DNA of 64,000 nt from Punica granatum (GCF_007655135.1 NC_045132.1:7006001-7070000); one strand, 5' to 3'; positions 47,300-58,978 are shown, counted from the first letter of the stretch. Notes: a model not told the origin generated them from the letters alone. Numbers and translations: made by a program.

Positions 47300-47505
47300 G
47301 TAAGGCCATCTATGTTTTGATATTCCCCGCGTGTCGGCATAGCCATAAGCCACACGACGGAAGATGGATTCTTGTTATGGCATTACGCCCTCATCATTAA
47401 TAAAATCCCTACATGCATTTTTCAGAATTCTCTTATCTTCTTTCTTTCTCTCTCACTTATTCGCAGCACTTCAAATTTTCTAAGACAATTTATTTAAATC
47501 GCCAG
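47300..47505 (+). other. Putative intron between protease and RT (206 bp, GT-AG)
   Basis: The donor is GTAAGG at 47300, right after the last protease codons. The acceptor is CGCCAG ending at 47505, preceded by a T/C-rich tract (TTCTTTCTTTCTCTCTCAC at about 47436-47457). Removal keeps the frame open: the protease frame (phase with two bases left over) continues exactly into the RT frame starting at 47507. An alternative AG at 47466 would reach a stop. Ogre elements are known to splice an intron at this place. Confidence 0.78.
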
Positions 47506-49117
47506 GCTCCACTCGAATTTGAGTCTTCGACGCGTCGATTCGAACTCATCCGAGGAACTCCTTGAAGAGTCCCGACCCATATACTTCGGGGAAGGACTCG
47601 ACGAGGATGGTCGAGTGCCCGAGATAGAAGAGAGTTTGCGCCGCCTTGAGAACCGCCAACTCACTTCCGTAGAGCCGACAGAGGAGATCAATGTGGGTAC
47701 CGAAGAAGAACCTCGCATCCTAAAGATCGGGACGGGTCTCGACCCTACACAACGAGCCAGGATGATAGAATTTTTAACCGACTACCAAGAGGTCTTTGCT
47801 TGGTCCTACGCCGACATGCCGGGCTTAGATCCGTCGATAGTCAAGCACTTCCTACCACTTGATACAGAGAGGTTTCCACCCAAGCGACAGCACTTACGGC
47901 GGCAACGTGCCGGCCTTCTCCTCCGCATCAAAGAGGAGATTATCAAACGGATCAACGCAGGGTTCCTGGAAGTTTGCAATTATTCTGAGTGGGTAGCGAA
48001 TATCGTGCCCGTGGAGAAGAAGGATGGAAGAGTTAGAGTCTGCGTCGACTACCGAGATCTCAACAAAGCCAGCCCCAAAGATAACTTCCCCCTACCTCAC
48101 ATTGACGTCTTAGTCGACAACACAGCACGCCACACGTTGTTTTCCTTCATGGATGGCTTCTCCGGGTATAACCAGATTCGGATGGCCGAAGAGGACAAGA
48201 TCAAGACGACGTTCATCACAATGTGGGGCACTTTCTGTTACCGAGTCATGCCCTTCGGCCTAAAAAACACCTGGGCAACATATCAAAGGGCGATGGTCAC
48301 GCTATTCCACGACATGATGCACAAAGAAATCGAGGTCTACGTTGACGACATGATTGCCAAATCCAAAGAAGGAGAGGACCACCTGGTTAATTTAAAACGC
48401 CTTTTTGACCGCCTCAAGAGGTACAAGCTCAGACTCAACCCGACGAAGTGCACATTCGGCGCTAAGTCAGGGAAACTGTTAGGATTTGTGGTCAGTGAGC
48501 GAGGCATTGAGGTTGACCCGGACAAGGTGAAGGCAATCAGGGAGCTACGTCCGCCATCGACGGCCCGCGAAGTACGAGGTTTCTTGGGACGGCTGAATTA
48601 CATTGCAAGATTTATTGCAAACCTGACAGACAAATGTCAACCACTCTTTTGTCTGCTTAGTAAAAATGCGGCAATTGAGTGGGACGGGGAATGTCAGAAG
48701 GCCTTCGATACTATCAAGGCATACTTGGCTCAGCCACCAGTGCTAGTTCCGCCGACACCAGATCGTCCGCTGATCCTTTACTTGACAGTACGCCGACAAT
48801 CCCTAGGATGCATGTTAGGGCAGGAAGACGAGTCCACGCGCACAGAACACGCCATTTATTATTTGAGCAAGAAGTTTACCGAAGGGGAGTCTAACTACAC
48901 GGAGATTGAGAAGATATGTTGCGCGCTAGTGTGGGTTATGCAGAGACTTCGACAATACACGCTCTACCACACTATCCGCTTATTGTCAAAAGCGGATCCC
49001 CTGAAGTACTTGCTCGATAGTCCATCTTCCATGAAGAACATTTCAAAGTGGCGATGTCAGCTGGCAGAGTACGACATTGAATATGTGCCCCGGGGCAGGC
49101 AATTGCAGATCACTTAG
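47506..49117 (+). CDS. Reverse transcriptase and RNase H segment of the Ogre-type polyprotein
   Basis: An uninterrupted frame of about 535 codons with all core RT motifs. These include GFLEVCNYSEWVANIVPV, DYRDLNKA, SFMDGFSGYNQI, MPFGLKNT and the catalytic YVDD (first residue encoded at 48338), followed by the thumb GFVVSERGIEVDPDKV and FLGRLNYIARFI. The retroviral-type RNase H follows (ECQKAFDTIKAYL, YYLSKKFT..ESNYTEIEK). The frame is lost at about 49100: the RGRQ.ADHL motif is broken by a 1-nt deletion and runs into TAG at 49115. The RT itself has no visible defect. Confidence 0.9.
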
Positions 49118-50934
49118 CGGAGTTCCCAATCGAAGACGATACGCCAATCAACTCTAATTTTCCGGATGAAGGGATCCTCCAAGTAGATAGTGAGGAGAAC
49201 AAATTCGCATGGAAGATGTATTTCGACGGCGCAGTGAATTCCACCGGTTCTGGTATCGGCGCAGTGCTGATATCCCTCGACGGACGTTATTATCCGATTG
49301 CAGCAAAAGTCGATTTTCCTTGCACCAACAACGTGGCCGAATACGAGGCATGCATCCTTGGCCTGCAGGCGGCGATCGACTTCAAGGTGAAGGAATTGGA
49401 AGTGTTCGGAGATTCTATGCTTACAATCTTCCAGACTCTGGGGCAATGGAAGACGAAGGACGAAAAGCTAGTGCCATATCACGAGTATCTTGAGGAGTTA
49501 GCGGAGAACTTCGAGAAAATCTCATTCACATACACACCTCGCATCAAGAACCAATTTGCAGATGCACTCGCGACGCTCGCATCCATGGTGAGCATCACGA
49601 AAGAAAACCTCATTGAACCACTCGAGATCGAGATCGCCAAAGGCCCTGCTCACTGCGACGCAATCGAAGCGACTGATGAGCAGCCTTGGTACGAAGACAT
49701 TAAGCATTTCTTGCAAACTGGTCAATATCCTACATTCGCTAACCGTCGTGATCGAAAAACACTTCGGCGACTCGCAGCACATTATTTCCTGAGTGGAGAA
49801 ACACTCTATCGCCGTTCTTTCGACGCCACACTACTCCGGTGTGTCGACGAAGTCGAGGCACAACGTCTCATGGGAGAAATACACAAGGGGAGCTGCGGAC
49901 CCCACATGAGCGGGCTTATGCTTGCCAAGAAACTCATGCGTTTGGGTTACTTTTGGTCCACCATGGAAGCCGATTGCGTCAAACACGTCAAGCACTGCCA
50001 CTTGTGCCAGGTATACGCCGACCAGATCAAAGCACCGCCTAACGAGTTGCGCCCGATGGCAGCCCCATGGCCCTTTTCAATGTGGGGTATCGACGTGATC
50101 GGTCCTATCAACCCCAAAGCATCCAACGGACACCAATTCATTTTGGTGGCGATAGACTATTTTACCAAGTGGATCGAGGCCGTAACGCTTGCTGCAGTCA
50201 CTGCAAATGCTGTGGCACGTTTTCTCAAGCGTGACATCATCGCCTGATACGGAATCCCCGAGACGATCATCACCGACAATGCCAAGAACCTGAACAACAG
50301 GGTCATTGACGAGCTTTGTGAGCGATTCAAAGTGCATCACCGCAACTCCACTCCATACCGTCCCTAAATGAACGGTGCAGTGGAGGCTGCAAACAAAAAT
50401 ATCAAGAAGATCATCGAGAAAATGACGGTCACTTACAAAGATTGGCACGAGATGCTTCCTTTCGCGCTCTTGGCATACCGAACATCTATCCGCTCTTCAA
50501 CAGGGGCAACCCCGTATTCTTTGGTCTACGGCATGGAGGCCGTCCTCCCAATCGAAGTGGAGATTCCTTCTATGAGGGTCCTCGCCGAGACCGAACTTGA
50601 AGAAGCAGAATGGGCGAAGCAACGTTGTGAACAGCTCAATCTCATCGATGAGAAACGGCTAACAGCACTATGTCACGGCCAATGCTACCAACAGAGAATG
50701 GCCCGAGCGTTCAATGCGAGAGTCCGCCACCGCGAGTTCAAACCCGGTGACCTCGTCCTGCGGAAAGTCCTACATATTACACCCGATTCTCGGGACAAGT
50801 TCGCATACAAGTACAATGGGCCTTTTGTCGTCAAGGAAGTCTTCTCCGGAGGGGCAATTATCTTAAACGACATGGACAGGATCGAAAATGCGCTCCCAAT
50901 CAACGTCGATGCCCTTAAGAAGTACTATCCCTGA
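49118..50934 (+). pseudogene. Second RNase H and integrase of the Ogre-type element, two nonsense codons
   Basis: After the frameshift the frame resumes with ADHLAEFPI. A second, archaeal-type RNase H (49207-49590: YFDGAVNSTGSGIGAV, NNVAEYEA, FGDSML, ADALATLAS) is a mark of the Tat lineage. Integrase follows: HHCC zinc finger (IHKGSCGPHMSG and CVKHVKHCHLC), catalytic Asp in WGIDVIGP and in ITDNAKNLNN, and Glu in NGAVEAANKN. The C-terminal GPY/F module is YNGPFVV. TGA at 50245 (expected Arg, CGA) and TAA at 50365 (expected Gln, CAA) interrupt the catalytic core. The frame ends at 50934. Confidence 0.88.
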
Positions 50935-52071
50935 TTGGGTGCTTCGTCGTTCTACAGCCGTTACATGTCCCTGCAACTACAACTCACACTTCCAACACTT
51001 GTCTTCTTTCGTATTCTTCAGGCTTCGCGCCCGTTTTACTTCAGCGCATTTTCTGTTATAAGCATTTATGCCATCTCCATCCAATCCTTCCATATAAGGA
51101 CATCTCTGAGAGAAAAAGAATAATTTTCCCGCTAGGTTGAAAACCTCCCCGAGGCGACCTAGGCAAAAATTAGGGAATGAGGGGCACGACTTAAAATCCC
51201 GCAAAGGGGAGCCGTGGCAAAAGGAGAGCATGAATTATATCCTTGCTAGGCTGAAAACCCACAAAAGGCGGTCTAGGCAAAAGTTAAAGGAACCGAGAGG
51301 TGCGATCAGACCCTATCTTGGGCAATCGTAGCAAAAGGAGAGCATTCATGAGAGAAAAGTCAAAATAAAATACCCCGTCAGGTCGTCGCGCGTTTTGCGG
51401 CCTGGGCAAAAATTAGGGGAAATTGTCGGTTCAACCACGAAAGAACTGCGACACCTCGTGTGGAGCTATGACAAGTAGTGGTTTAGCGGTTTTCAATGCA
51501 AGCAAACTCTCTTCGACTTTACGGGTTCAAGACATGCCTCGAAATGAGTTCGAATCGTCGTATCCTTGATTTGAAGGATTCCTAAAGATCCTTCCTTTTA
51601 CCTTCATGCAAAAACTCTGCGGGTCATGCCCGTCTTGCAAAGGCCATTCCTTCAAGTCAAATACATGTCATACTCGGGGACGCGGTCACCCCTCAAACGG
51701 CCACTGAATCTAAATTCCCGGAATATCATTACATAGATTTCTTTACATATCGCAATTTCAGCAAGTTTTGCCCGACTGACGACGATCGTTGGTTATCGTT
51801 TTCCTGCATACAGGTCTGAGTGTACAGATCCCGGGAGGCGTCCCCCCGAGCGGGCGTATGTCTGTCTCGTTCGACAGGTCGCAGTCCCTATTCGGGTGAA
51901 GGACCCAAAAAGGAGCACACGTTAACTTCGCCAAACAAACCCATGGGCGCACGACCAGCGACAGGGCACAGTTATCACTGCATTATTTCAGCACAATACC
52001 GGCTTAACACCGAACAGATAGCCCTACGCTACCCCATAACAGTGATTCTTACTCTCGCATTCACCGATCTT
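50935..52071 (+). other. 3' untranslated region of the Ogre-type element
   Basis: No coding motif. From 51130 to 51420 a phrase recurs three or four times: GAAAACC or GCGTTTTGC, then CGACCTAGG / CGGTCTAGG / CGGCCTGGG followed by CAAAAATTAGG or CAAAAGTTAA. Such motifs are usual downstream of integrase in Tat-type elements. Confidence 0.6.
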
Positions 52072-52882
52072 TGGACTTCATGTCCTTATTTACTGTTTTC
52101 CGGACTTCGTGTCCGCATCTACTGCATTCTGGACTTCGCGTCCATCTTTACCGCTTTTCGGACTTCGCGTCTAGGACTTCGTGTCCATCTTTACTGCTTT
52201 TCGAACTTCGCGTCCAGGACTTCGTGTCCATCTTAACTGCTTTTCGGACTTCGCGTCCAGGACTTCGTGTCTGTCTTTACTGCTTTTCGGACTTCGCGTC
52301 CAGGACTTCGTGTCCACATTTATTGCTTTTCGGACTTCGCGTCCAGGACTTCGTGTCCACATTTGTTGCTTTTCGAACTTCGCGTCCAGGACTTCGTGTC
52401 CATCTTTATCGCTTTTCGGACTTCGCGTCCAGGACTTCGTGTCCATCTTTACTACTTTTCGGACTTCGCATCCAGGACTTCGTGTCCACATTTACTGCTT
52501 TTCGGACTTCGCGTCCAGGACTTCGTGTCCATCTTTACCGCTTTTCGGACTTCGTGTCCATCTTTACCGCTTTCCGGACTTCGTGTCCGCATTCATTGCA
52601 TTTTGGACTTCGCGTCCGCATCTATTGCATTTTGGACTTCGTGTCTACATTCATTGCATTCCGGACTTCGTATCCGAGTCTACTGCATTCCGGACTTCGT
52701 GTCCTCATTCACTGCTTTCCGGACTTCATGTTCGCATTCACTGCGTTTTGGACTTCGCGTCCGCATCTATTGCATTTTGGACTTCGTGTCCGCATTCATT
52801 GCATTCCAGATTTCGTGTCCACATTCATTGCATTTCGGATCTTGTGTCCGCATTTACTACTTTTTGGACTTCGTGTCTCACT
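52072..52882 (+). repeat. Tandem array, 29-bp unit with a 43-bp composite (29+14)
   Basis: Each unit starts GGACTTCGTGTCC or GGACTTCGCGTCC. Unit starts at 52174, 52217, 52260, 52303, 52346, 52389, 52432, 52475 and 52518 are exactly 43 bp apart. Then 52547, 52576, 52605 and later units are 29 bp apart. The 43-bp form is a 29-bp unit plus an extra 14-bp GGACTTCGCGTCCA block. All three forward frames stay largely open, giving long false ORFs. In RNA each GGAC..GUCC block can make a small UUCG-containing hairpin. Confidence 0.92.
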
Positions 52883-53049
52883 TAATGTCTTTCAAGTATG
52901 CGTCCACAGTTACTAATTTATGGTTTTTTACTATTTTTGCAACAGACCCACATATTAGCAAAAACGAGGAGAATTTCTAAACGGTTGCCAGGACCAAACG
53001 AGGTGCTTCTAATAGTCTTTGGCTGCATCCTCTATCCGAGCACGCAACC

Positions 53050-53063
53050 AAAGAGGGGCAAGC
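53050..53063 (+). promoter_or_regulatory. Polypurine tract of the Ogre-type element
   Basis: AAAGAGGGGCAAGC abuts the 3' LTR start TGTCAGCACC and is the expected site for plus-strand priming. Confidence 0.75.
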
Positions 53064-56000
53064 TGTCAGCACCTAATTTCGGTCCATCGGCTCCGAGGGG
53101 GGCAAAATTGTCATTTCCCAATTTATCACATTTTCTTAAAAAAAAAATAAAAATTATTTTTAATTAAATTAAATATGTTTAAAAAAAAAAGAAAAAAAAG
53201 AGTCGGGCAGGGCCGGACAGGCCGGGCAGCGTTGACCGGCTGCCCGTGACCCGCCGGCCCTAATCTAATTTAAAAAAAAAAAAAAAAAGAGATTCGGGCA
53301 GGGGTCGGGCAGCGCTCGCCGGCTGCCCGCAATCCCCGGCCGGCCCAAAACCCCAATATCGCGATTTCCGCGATTTTCGGCCAAATCGGTCGAAATCTCA
53401 ACGGAAAGGTGATGGAATTGCAATTAAATGGAACAGAAATGCGATTCGGCATGAAAACAACAGAACCCAGTGAAAGAAATCGCGAAATTCCTCTCAGATT
53501 GGGAGAATTTTGCAAATCGGAGCTCGATTGGAACCGCGCCGGAAAACCGTGAAATCTCCGCAATCCCGACCGTTCCAGCCACCGGTGAAGCCCAAATCGG
53601 AACCGACGTCCCTCAGGCGGCGCTCAGAACACTCACCCGCTCCCCTTCGCGCCGTCGTTGCATCGCCCAACGGCCGGAACCGCCGCTCTCAGCCTCTCGG
53701 CGCCGCCCGCGTTATCGTCCGACGAATCCGCCATTAACGGGCTTCGGCCCATTGCGTTTCCATCGCAGGTCCAGCCCAGCCCGTCAGCAGCGGCCCATTC
53801 CCCTTTCTTTGCAGGCTCGGCCCATTCAGGCCCAACGCTCTCCAGTCCAGCCCAGCTTCTCTTCCCGGCGGTTTCTCCTTCAGGCGGGCGCTCCGATCCG
53901 ATCCGATCCGATCCGACCCGATTGTCCGGCGATTTTTTTTTTATTTTTTTATTTTTTTATTTACAGAGAAGCCCCTCAACTTTCCGGATTAGGTAAATCC
54001 TCGACTTAGTGGCATGATTAGGACTCATTTCCTGAATATTATTGCTTGCTTGATGGATATAATGTGAATTGAGTGTTCTTGGGTCGCGTGGGTGATCGGA
54101 TTTGTCCCGAACTCGATTTTACGAACTTTCCATTTTGTTACATTTCTGTCCAGAGGACTCATTTTATTTTTTTTTCAGATCTGCCCCGAACCCTAAAATT
54201 TATTTTCAACCAAGTCCCGGTCATTTTACTATTTCCCAATCAGTCCTTGGATTTTTCAGAATTTCTCAAGCGTCTCAAAAGACTTTCCAGGTTGTTTCAG
54301 TTTAGTCCCTGGGCCATTTTTCACCCTTTTCAGATCTGCCCCGAACCCTAAAATTTATTTTCAATCAAGTCCCAGTCATTTTACTATTTCTCAATCAGTC
54401 CTGGAATTCCCAGAATTTTTCAAGCATCCCAAAGAACTTTCCGAGTTGTTTCAGTTTAGTCCTGGGGCCATTTTTTTATTTTTCAGATCAGTCCTGATTT
54501 TCAAATTCATTTCAAATAAGCCCTAGGACACTTTCAGTAATTTTTTACACACTCCCCATTTTTTAGAATTCTCAAATCAGTCCCCAATCTTTTAGAATTT
54601 TCAGATCAGTCCCCAATTTTCTTAGAATTTTCAAATCAGTCCCTGCTCTTTTAAAATTGTTCAATTCAGCCCCCTGGACATTTTCTAAAATATCCGGCCC
54701 TTTTCTACTTAGATCACCCACCGACAATGCATGTGCCCCATTTAAATATTTCATTTTTGTAATTATGGGACTATGTCGGAAATTAGAGTTTATTGGGCGG
54801 TCAATTAATGACTATCTCGACGGCTCGAAAGCCGTAGACTAAAGCATTCGGCAAATTTCTAACTAACCTAAAATTCTACATACGGGATAATCGGGACGTT
54901 AAATTTGGCTAAATTAAATCACTTGACACTTTTAAATGAATTGCACGAACCGATTTAATAACCTGTAACCGCATCGACAGTTCAAGAACTGTTAATCATG
55001 CCTTTTTCAAAATTCACAATTTCAAAAGCACCGAGATACGTACAACGTAATCTTGATTTTCATGCACACACATATTTACCGATTTAAGGGCATGATTACC
55101 GGTTCTTGTCCTGCCGTCACTCTAGTGTAGGTTTGTGTTTAGAACGGGTTAAAACATGGGAAAACGGATTAACCTCAAACTCGGCTTAATCGAACATGGT
55201 CAAATAGTCAAATAGAGGGTTAGGTTTTGGGTTTTTTAGGTAAAAAAACACTCTTAATTGGTAAAAGCCATATTGTCGCGATACAGAGTAATCTAAAAAC
55301 AACCCACACATTCGAGACTTGACTGTGGATATCACGTCTGTCGGGCCCGTTAAAATGATGCCGGATGCTATATACCCTATCCATCATCTCTTTTGTTTGT
55401 TTTAAGGTATGATTTGTATGCCAATATACCCTGGTTAATAATCAGTTAATTCACGTAAATTCGGCGATAACAAAATCCCATTGATTGTTTAGTTGAGCAT
55501 GCTTGTTACATTTTTTGCATTTGACTGTTATGCGGATCGAGCCCGATCCTTTAGGACTCGATTCACATTGGGTCCAACGCCCATAACCGTAGATCACGGG
55601 GTCCAATACCCCCATACACCGAGTGCACATTTAATTTAATTTTCGGTCTTTTCCAAACTATACGGTGAGAATGAGTGAAATCATGGCCAAATGCGAACCG
55701 ACCGGGATTTAGTCATTATAACTTGTCTTTTTTTGAGAGAACAATGTAAGGTTTTATATTATACATATATTCATGTAAAATCCCGGTCGGAGAGTAGATG
55801 GTCAGAGTGTTTCTTCGAATTTACGGTGTCAAAACGCGTAAGATGAGCGAAACTTAATCATGCGGTAAATAAATAAAATGGCAAGCCTATCAAGTTAGAG
55901 TACCGAAAGGGCGTGTGGGATATAGGCCCACACGTAATAGAACCCCCGAATTCGGAATTTCCGGTTCCGTACAGACCATTGCCTTAGCATTTTAGGTGTA

Positions 56001-56179
56001 CCCCATACCCCTAGACCCGGGTAACTTGCCTGCCCTCGACCTTCGGGTCATAAAATGGCAAGTGGCGACTCTTTCTCACGTGCGTCCGTCGCGCGTCCTC
56101 GGGAAGGTGGACACTCCCAAGCCGCGTTGTATAGGCGCGCGCATGCGTGCCCTGACGAGACGAAATTCGGGTGCGCACA
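53064..56179 (+). repeat. 3' LTR of the Ogre-type element
   Basis: 3,116 bp, about 98 percent identical to 38146-41258 by sampled comparison (3 differences in one 360-bp block, about 13 in a 600-bp block). It keeps the 155-bp internal duplication (54176 and 54331 starts). Confidence 0.95.
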
Positions 56180-56184
56180 GAGGT

Positions 56185-57234
56185 GTAGAGTGAATTTAAA
56201 AATCTTGTACAATTTACATGGTGATAGTAATAGTCCATGTATTTAATTAAAAAAAAAACTTGCACAATGATAGAAATTTGACTCAAACTAATCATAGAGG
56301 TTTCCTTCTTCAAAAAAGGTAAAATTAAAAAAAAAAAGATTAATTTTCACTATCAATAATAGCCTCGCAACGCTCGGGTAAAGTGATCAGGTATACCGAG
56401 AATGTTATAACAAAAATGTAATAGCCTACAGAAATTCGAGGGGGAAAAAAAGAAAGGTGTCCCGTGATTTCTGCATTCCATTGCCTTGCTTTTATTCCTT
56501 GTCCCATTCCAGGTGTACACTTTCTTTATATTGCACTCTGAGACCCCCATAACTTATGTTATCTCAACAGCAGGACGGGAGAAAAGTAACACATATAATA
56601 GGTAAATTAGTTTATTGCATTAGCATTTTTGAGCGGATCGTTCAATTAAATTAGTCTAGGTACAGGTCAGTGTGCATTACGCGAGAGCATGAATTTCTCG
56701 ATTGATTATTCAATTTATTGAAAAAATATACTTTCTAAGAAATATTGATTGTTATTCACTAATTGAAAAAGTTCTTTTTTATTTTTCATTAACATTTTCT
56801 TTGTGATTTTCAAGTAAAACATTGAAATTATAAGATTTTAATAATCGGAAAAATGAGAGAATTTACAAAGTTGGGATTTAATCAAATGGAGCACGCTATT
56901 CAATTTGAATGTATGGAATTGATGATTACTTATATAATTTTCATTTTAATTATAAATAATATATCCTCTCATAATGCGAATAAATATATGGAAACTTGCA
57001 GAGAATCCCTACATTAACATGGGCTAATATTTCACATGGCTCGCGAAAGTCTAAGAGAAAAGCAATTGATATCCTTGTTGAAGAATCGGATTTAATACGT
57101 GTAATGAATGGGAAGTTCCTTCCAGTTTATACACTGCTCCTGAGAAATTATCATTTACATTTTTCACGGTTTTTATAGGAGGTTGCCATGTGATTTATGG
57201 TCTCATGATACTAGAGTACGACCCACTAGATAGT

Positions 57235-57272
<38 letters not shown>

Positions 57273-57860
57273 AACTTGACGAAGACAAACTCGAGATCGA
57301 TGACGATCGACATGATTCACGGAGGGCGATTTTGATTCAAAAGCGCCATGAGACATCTTTTACCCTTTGGGGTGAGCATGGTGGGGACTTTGTTGCCTGG
57401 AAAGACCATATAGAATACATGGAAAGGTTGCCAAGATACTTATCCATGACTCATATGCGTCTCATCTCATTCTTAAATGCTTTCATGTCTTGCTTTTGGA
57501 GGATTGACTAATGTGGCCTCACTAAGCTCCACCTAAGGATATGAAACTGACCTTTCATTTTTCTCAGAAATCGTTTCCCCTTCTGTGCGTCCTCCGACAA
57601 AATCTAGTCATTTTCTCGGAATTTCAAGAATAATTTTTTTCTTTTACGATGAAGGCTTGTGGCCGAATAAGAAATAGGAGAGGTACAAGAATTAAGTTCC
57701 CTCTTAGTGTTGAGAATCAAATGCAAAACCTCTTGTGCTACGTTTGCTTCAATATAATTGAATAAGTCATGAATGAAATGAGTACATAATATGAGTTAGT
57801 ATGTAATATAAATATAATTAGTCATAAACTTATTTGTTTGGTTTTATATAATAGTAAATA
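56185..57860. other. Intergenic with an (ATG)n microsatellite
   Basis: No gene is supported. A run of about twelve ATG units lies at 57235-57271. The rest is AT-rich with no bounded repeat. Confidence 0.5.
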
Positions 57861-58250
57861 GGGCAAATTATGCCATATATCATATGATTTTACCGTTTTT
57901 TCAAATATATCATATGCTTTTAAAATTATCAAAAATATCTCATAGCTTACATTTTTTTTCCAAATCTATCCCGCCGTTATATCTTCCGTCAACATTTAAC
58001 CGTCTTGTCACTATGGCCCTTTACCCTGGATAGATTTGAGAAAAAACATTAAAACCATAAGATAGATTTGAGAAAAAAATTAAAATCATGGGATATATTT
58101 GGAGCCTACTTACGTTTCATTAACGGAAAATATAACGCCGAGATAGATTTGGAAAAAAAATGTAAATCATGGGATATTTTTGATAATTTTAAAAGAATAA
58201 GATAGATTTGAAAAAAATATGAAACCATCGGATATATGTGGTAAAAACCC
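57861..58250. mobile_element. Foldback MITE with about 130-bp inverted repeats
   Basis: The left arm (57861 to about 57990) and the reverse complement of the right arm (about 58120-58250) align along their whole length. Shared blocks include TTTTAAAATTATCAAAAATAT, TTTACATTTTTTTTCCAAATC and CGTTATAT. The element starts GGG, ends CCC and is flanked by TA on both sides, compatible with a Tc1/mariner-like target. It has no coding sequence. Confidence 0.82.
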
Positions 58251-58254
58251 TATA

Positions 58255-58495
58255 GAAATTATAGTTCCTAAAGTTGGCTTGAGAAAACGGAGATAGACCT
58301 TTGGGATAAAAATATAAAAATAACTCTCTTATACGAAGAAGGAAATGTCCAACAATTATTAAAAATTGGTGGCAAAAAAAATTAAAAATTCGTTTATTAA
58401 AAAATAAATGTTAAATAATATTTTGAAAAAGCTAAAATTGAGGGGGGGGGGGTGGTCTTCTTCCTCTGAGCTTCGGCGAACTTGAGGCCCCAAGC
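58255..58495 (-). repeat. Dispersed repeat, copy 2 (inverted relative to 37.4 kb)
   Basis: The - strand aligns with 37420-37660. A short run of 12 G lies near 58441. It is followed to about 58760 by a GC-rich segment (GCTCGGAGGGCTC, CACTAGGGCCCGG) of unclear origin. Confidence 0.6.
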
Positions 58496-58829
58496 TACGG
58501 CCATGGCTTCAAGGTCCATGGCATGAGCTGCTCGGAGGGCTCAAACCATCCACGAGCTCCCTGGCTCACTGAGGTTAGATCTGGCCTCACTAGGGCCCGG
58601 ACATGATCTCGATAGCTTGAGAACAGTTGGGACGGTGCCTTGGTTCTGTCGTAGGTTGAAGTTCGGCGACGGCAACGGCGAAGGAGCAACTAAAAGGTGG
58701 CGGAGGGTGCAGCCAGGGAAGTGGCACTTTTTGAAAATTCGATGAGTGAGTGGGGGCAAATTAGTTATTTGAGAGTCTACTACACATCAGTAATGCTTAT
58801 TATATAGAGGAGATAATGATTGGGTCCCG

Positions 58830-58978
58830 TGGCTGAATTTTCAATCACAAGCCAAATACAAAACACTTATTCATATTGTACAAGAGTTTATGTACAAACT
58901 GTTTTTGTACAAAACGCTAAACTCTTGTACATAAGAGTTTTGGTTTTATACTCGGCCCGTGACTGAAAAATTCAGCCA
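58830..58978. mobile_element. 149-bp MITE with TGGCTGAATTTT ends
   Basis: The left end TGGCTGAATTTTCAATCACAAG pairs with the complement of the right end, TGGCTGAATTTTTCAGTCACGG. Inverted similarity continues inward (ACAAGAGTTTATGTACAAA and its complement). The target duplication was not determined. No coding sequence. Confidence 0.75.

Larger units (their letters stand above)
38146..56179 (+). mobile_element. Tat/Ogre-type Ty3/gypsy LTR retrotransposon, 18.0 kb, full length
   Basis: 3.1-kb LTRs (TGTCAG...GCACA) bound it, and a perfect 5-bp duplication GAGGT lies at 38141-38145 and 56180-56184. Order: LTR, primer site, ORF1 (DUF7745-like), gag, protease, an intron, RT and RNase H, a second RNase H, integrase with a GPF module, a repeat-rich 3' region, polypurine tract, LTR. 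Large size, long LTRs, ORF1 before gag, dual RNase H, a tRNA-Arg-type primer and an intron between protease and RT are the traits described for Ogre elements of the Tat lineage. LTRs differ by only about 2 percent, so the insertion is recent, yet its frames contain seven nonsense codons and two frameshifts. Confidence 0.93.

Noticed and set aside
52071..52980. Long overlapping frames encoding repeated FRTSRPGLRV-like peptides
   Set aside because: All three frames (and one on the other strand) stay open because the repeat units lack stops. The array lies in an untranslated part of the retrotransposon.
57235..57271. (ATG)n tract as a CRISPR-like or coding repeat
   Set aside because: A pure trinucleotide microsatellite without spacers or an open gene.
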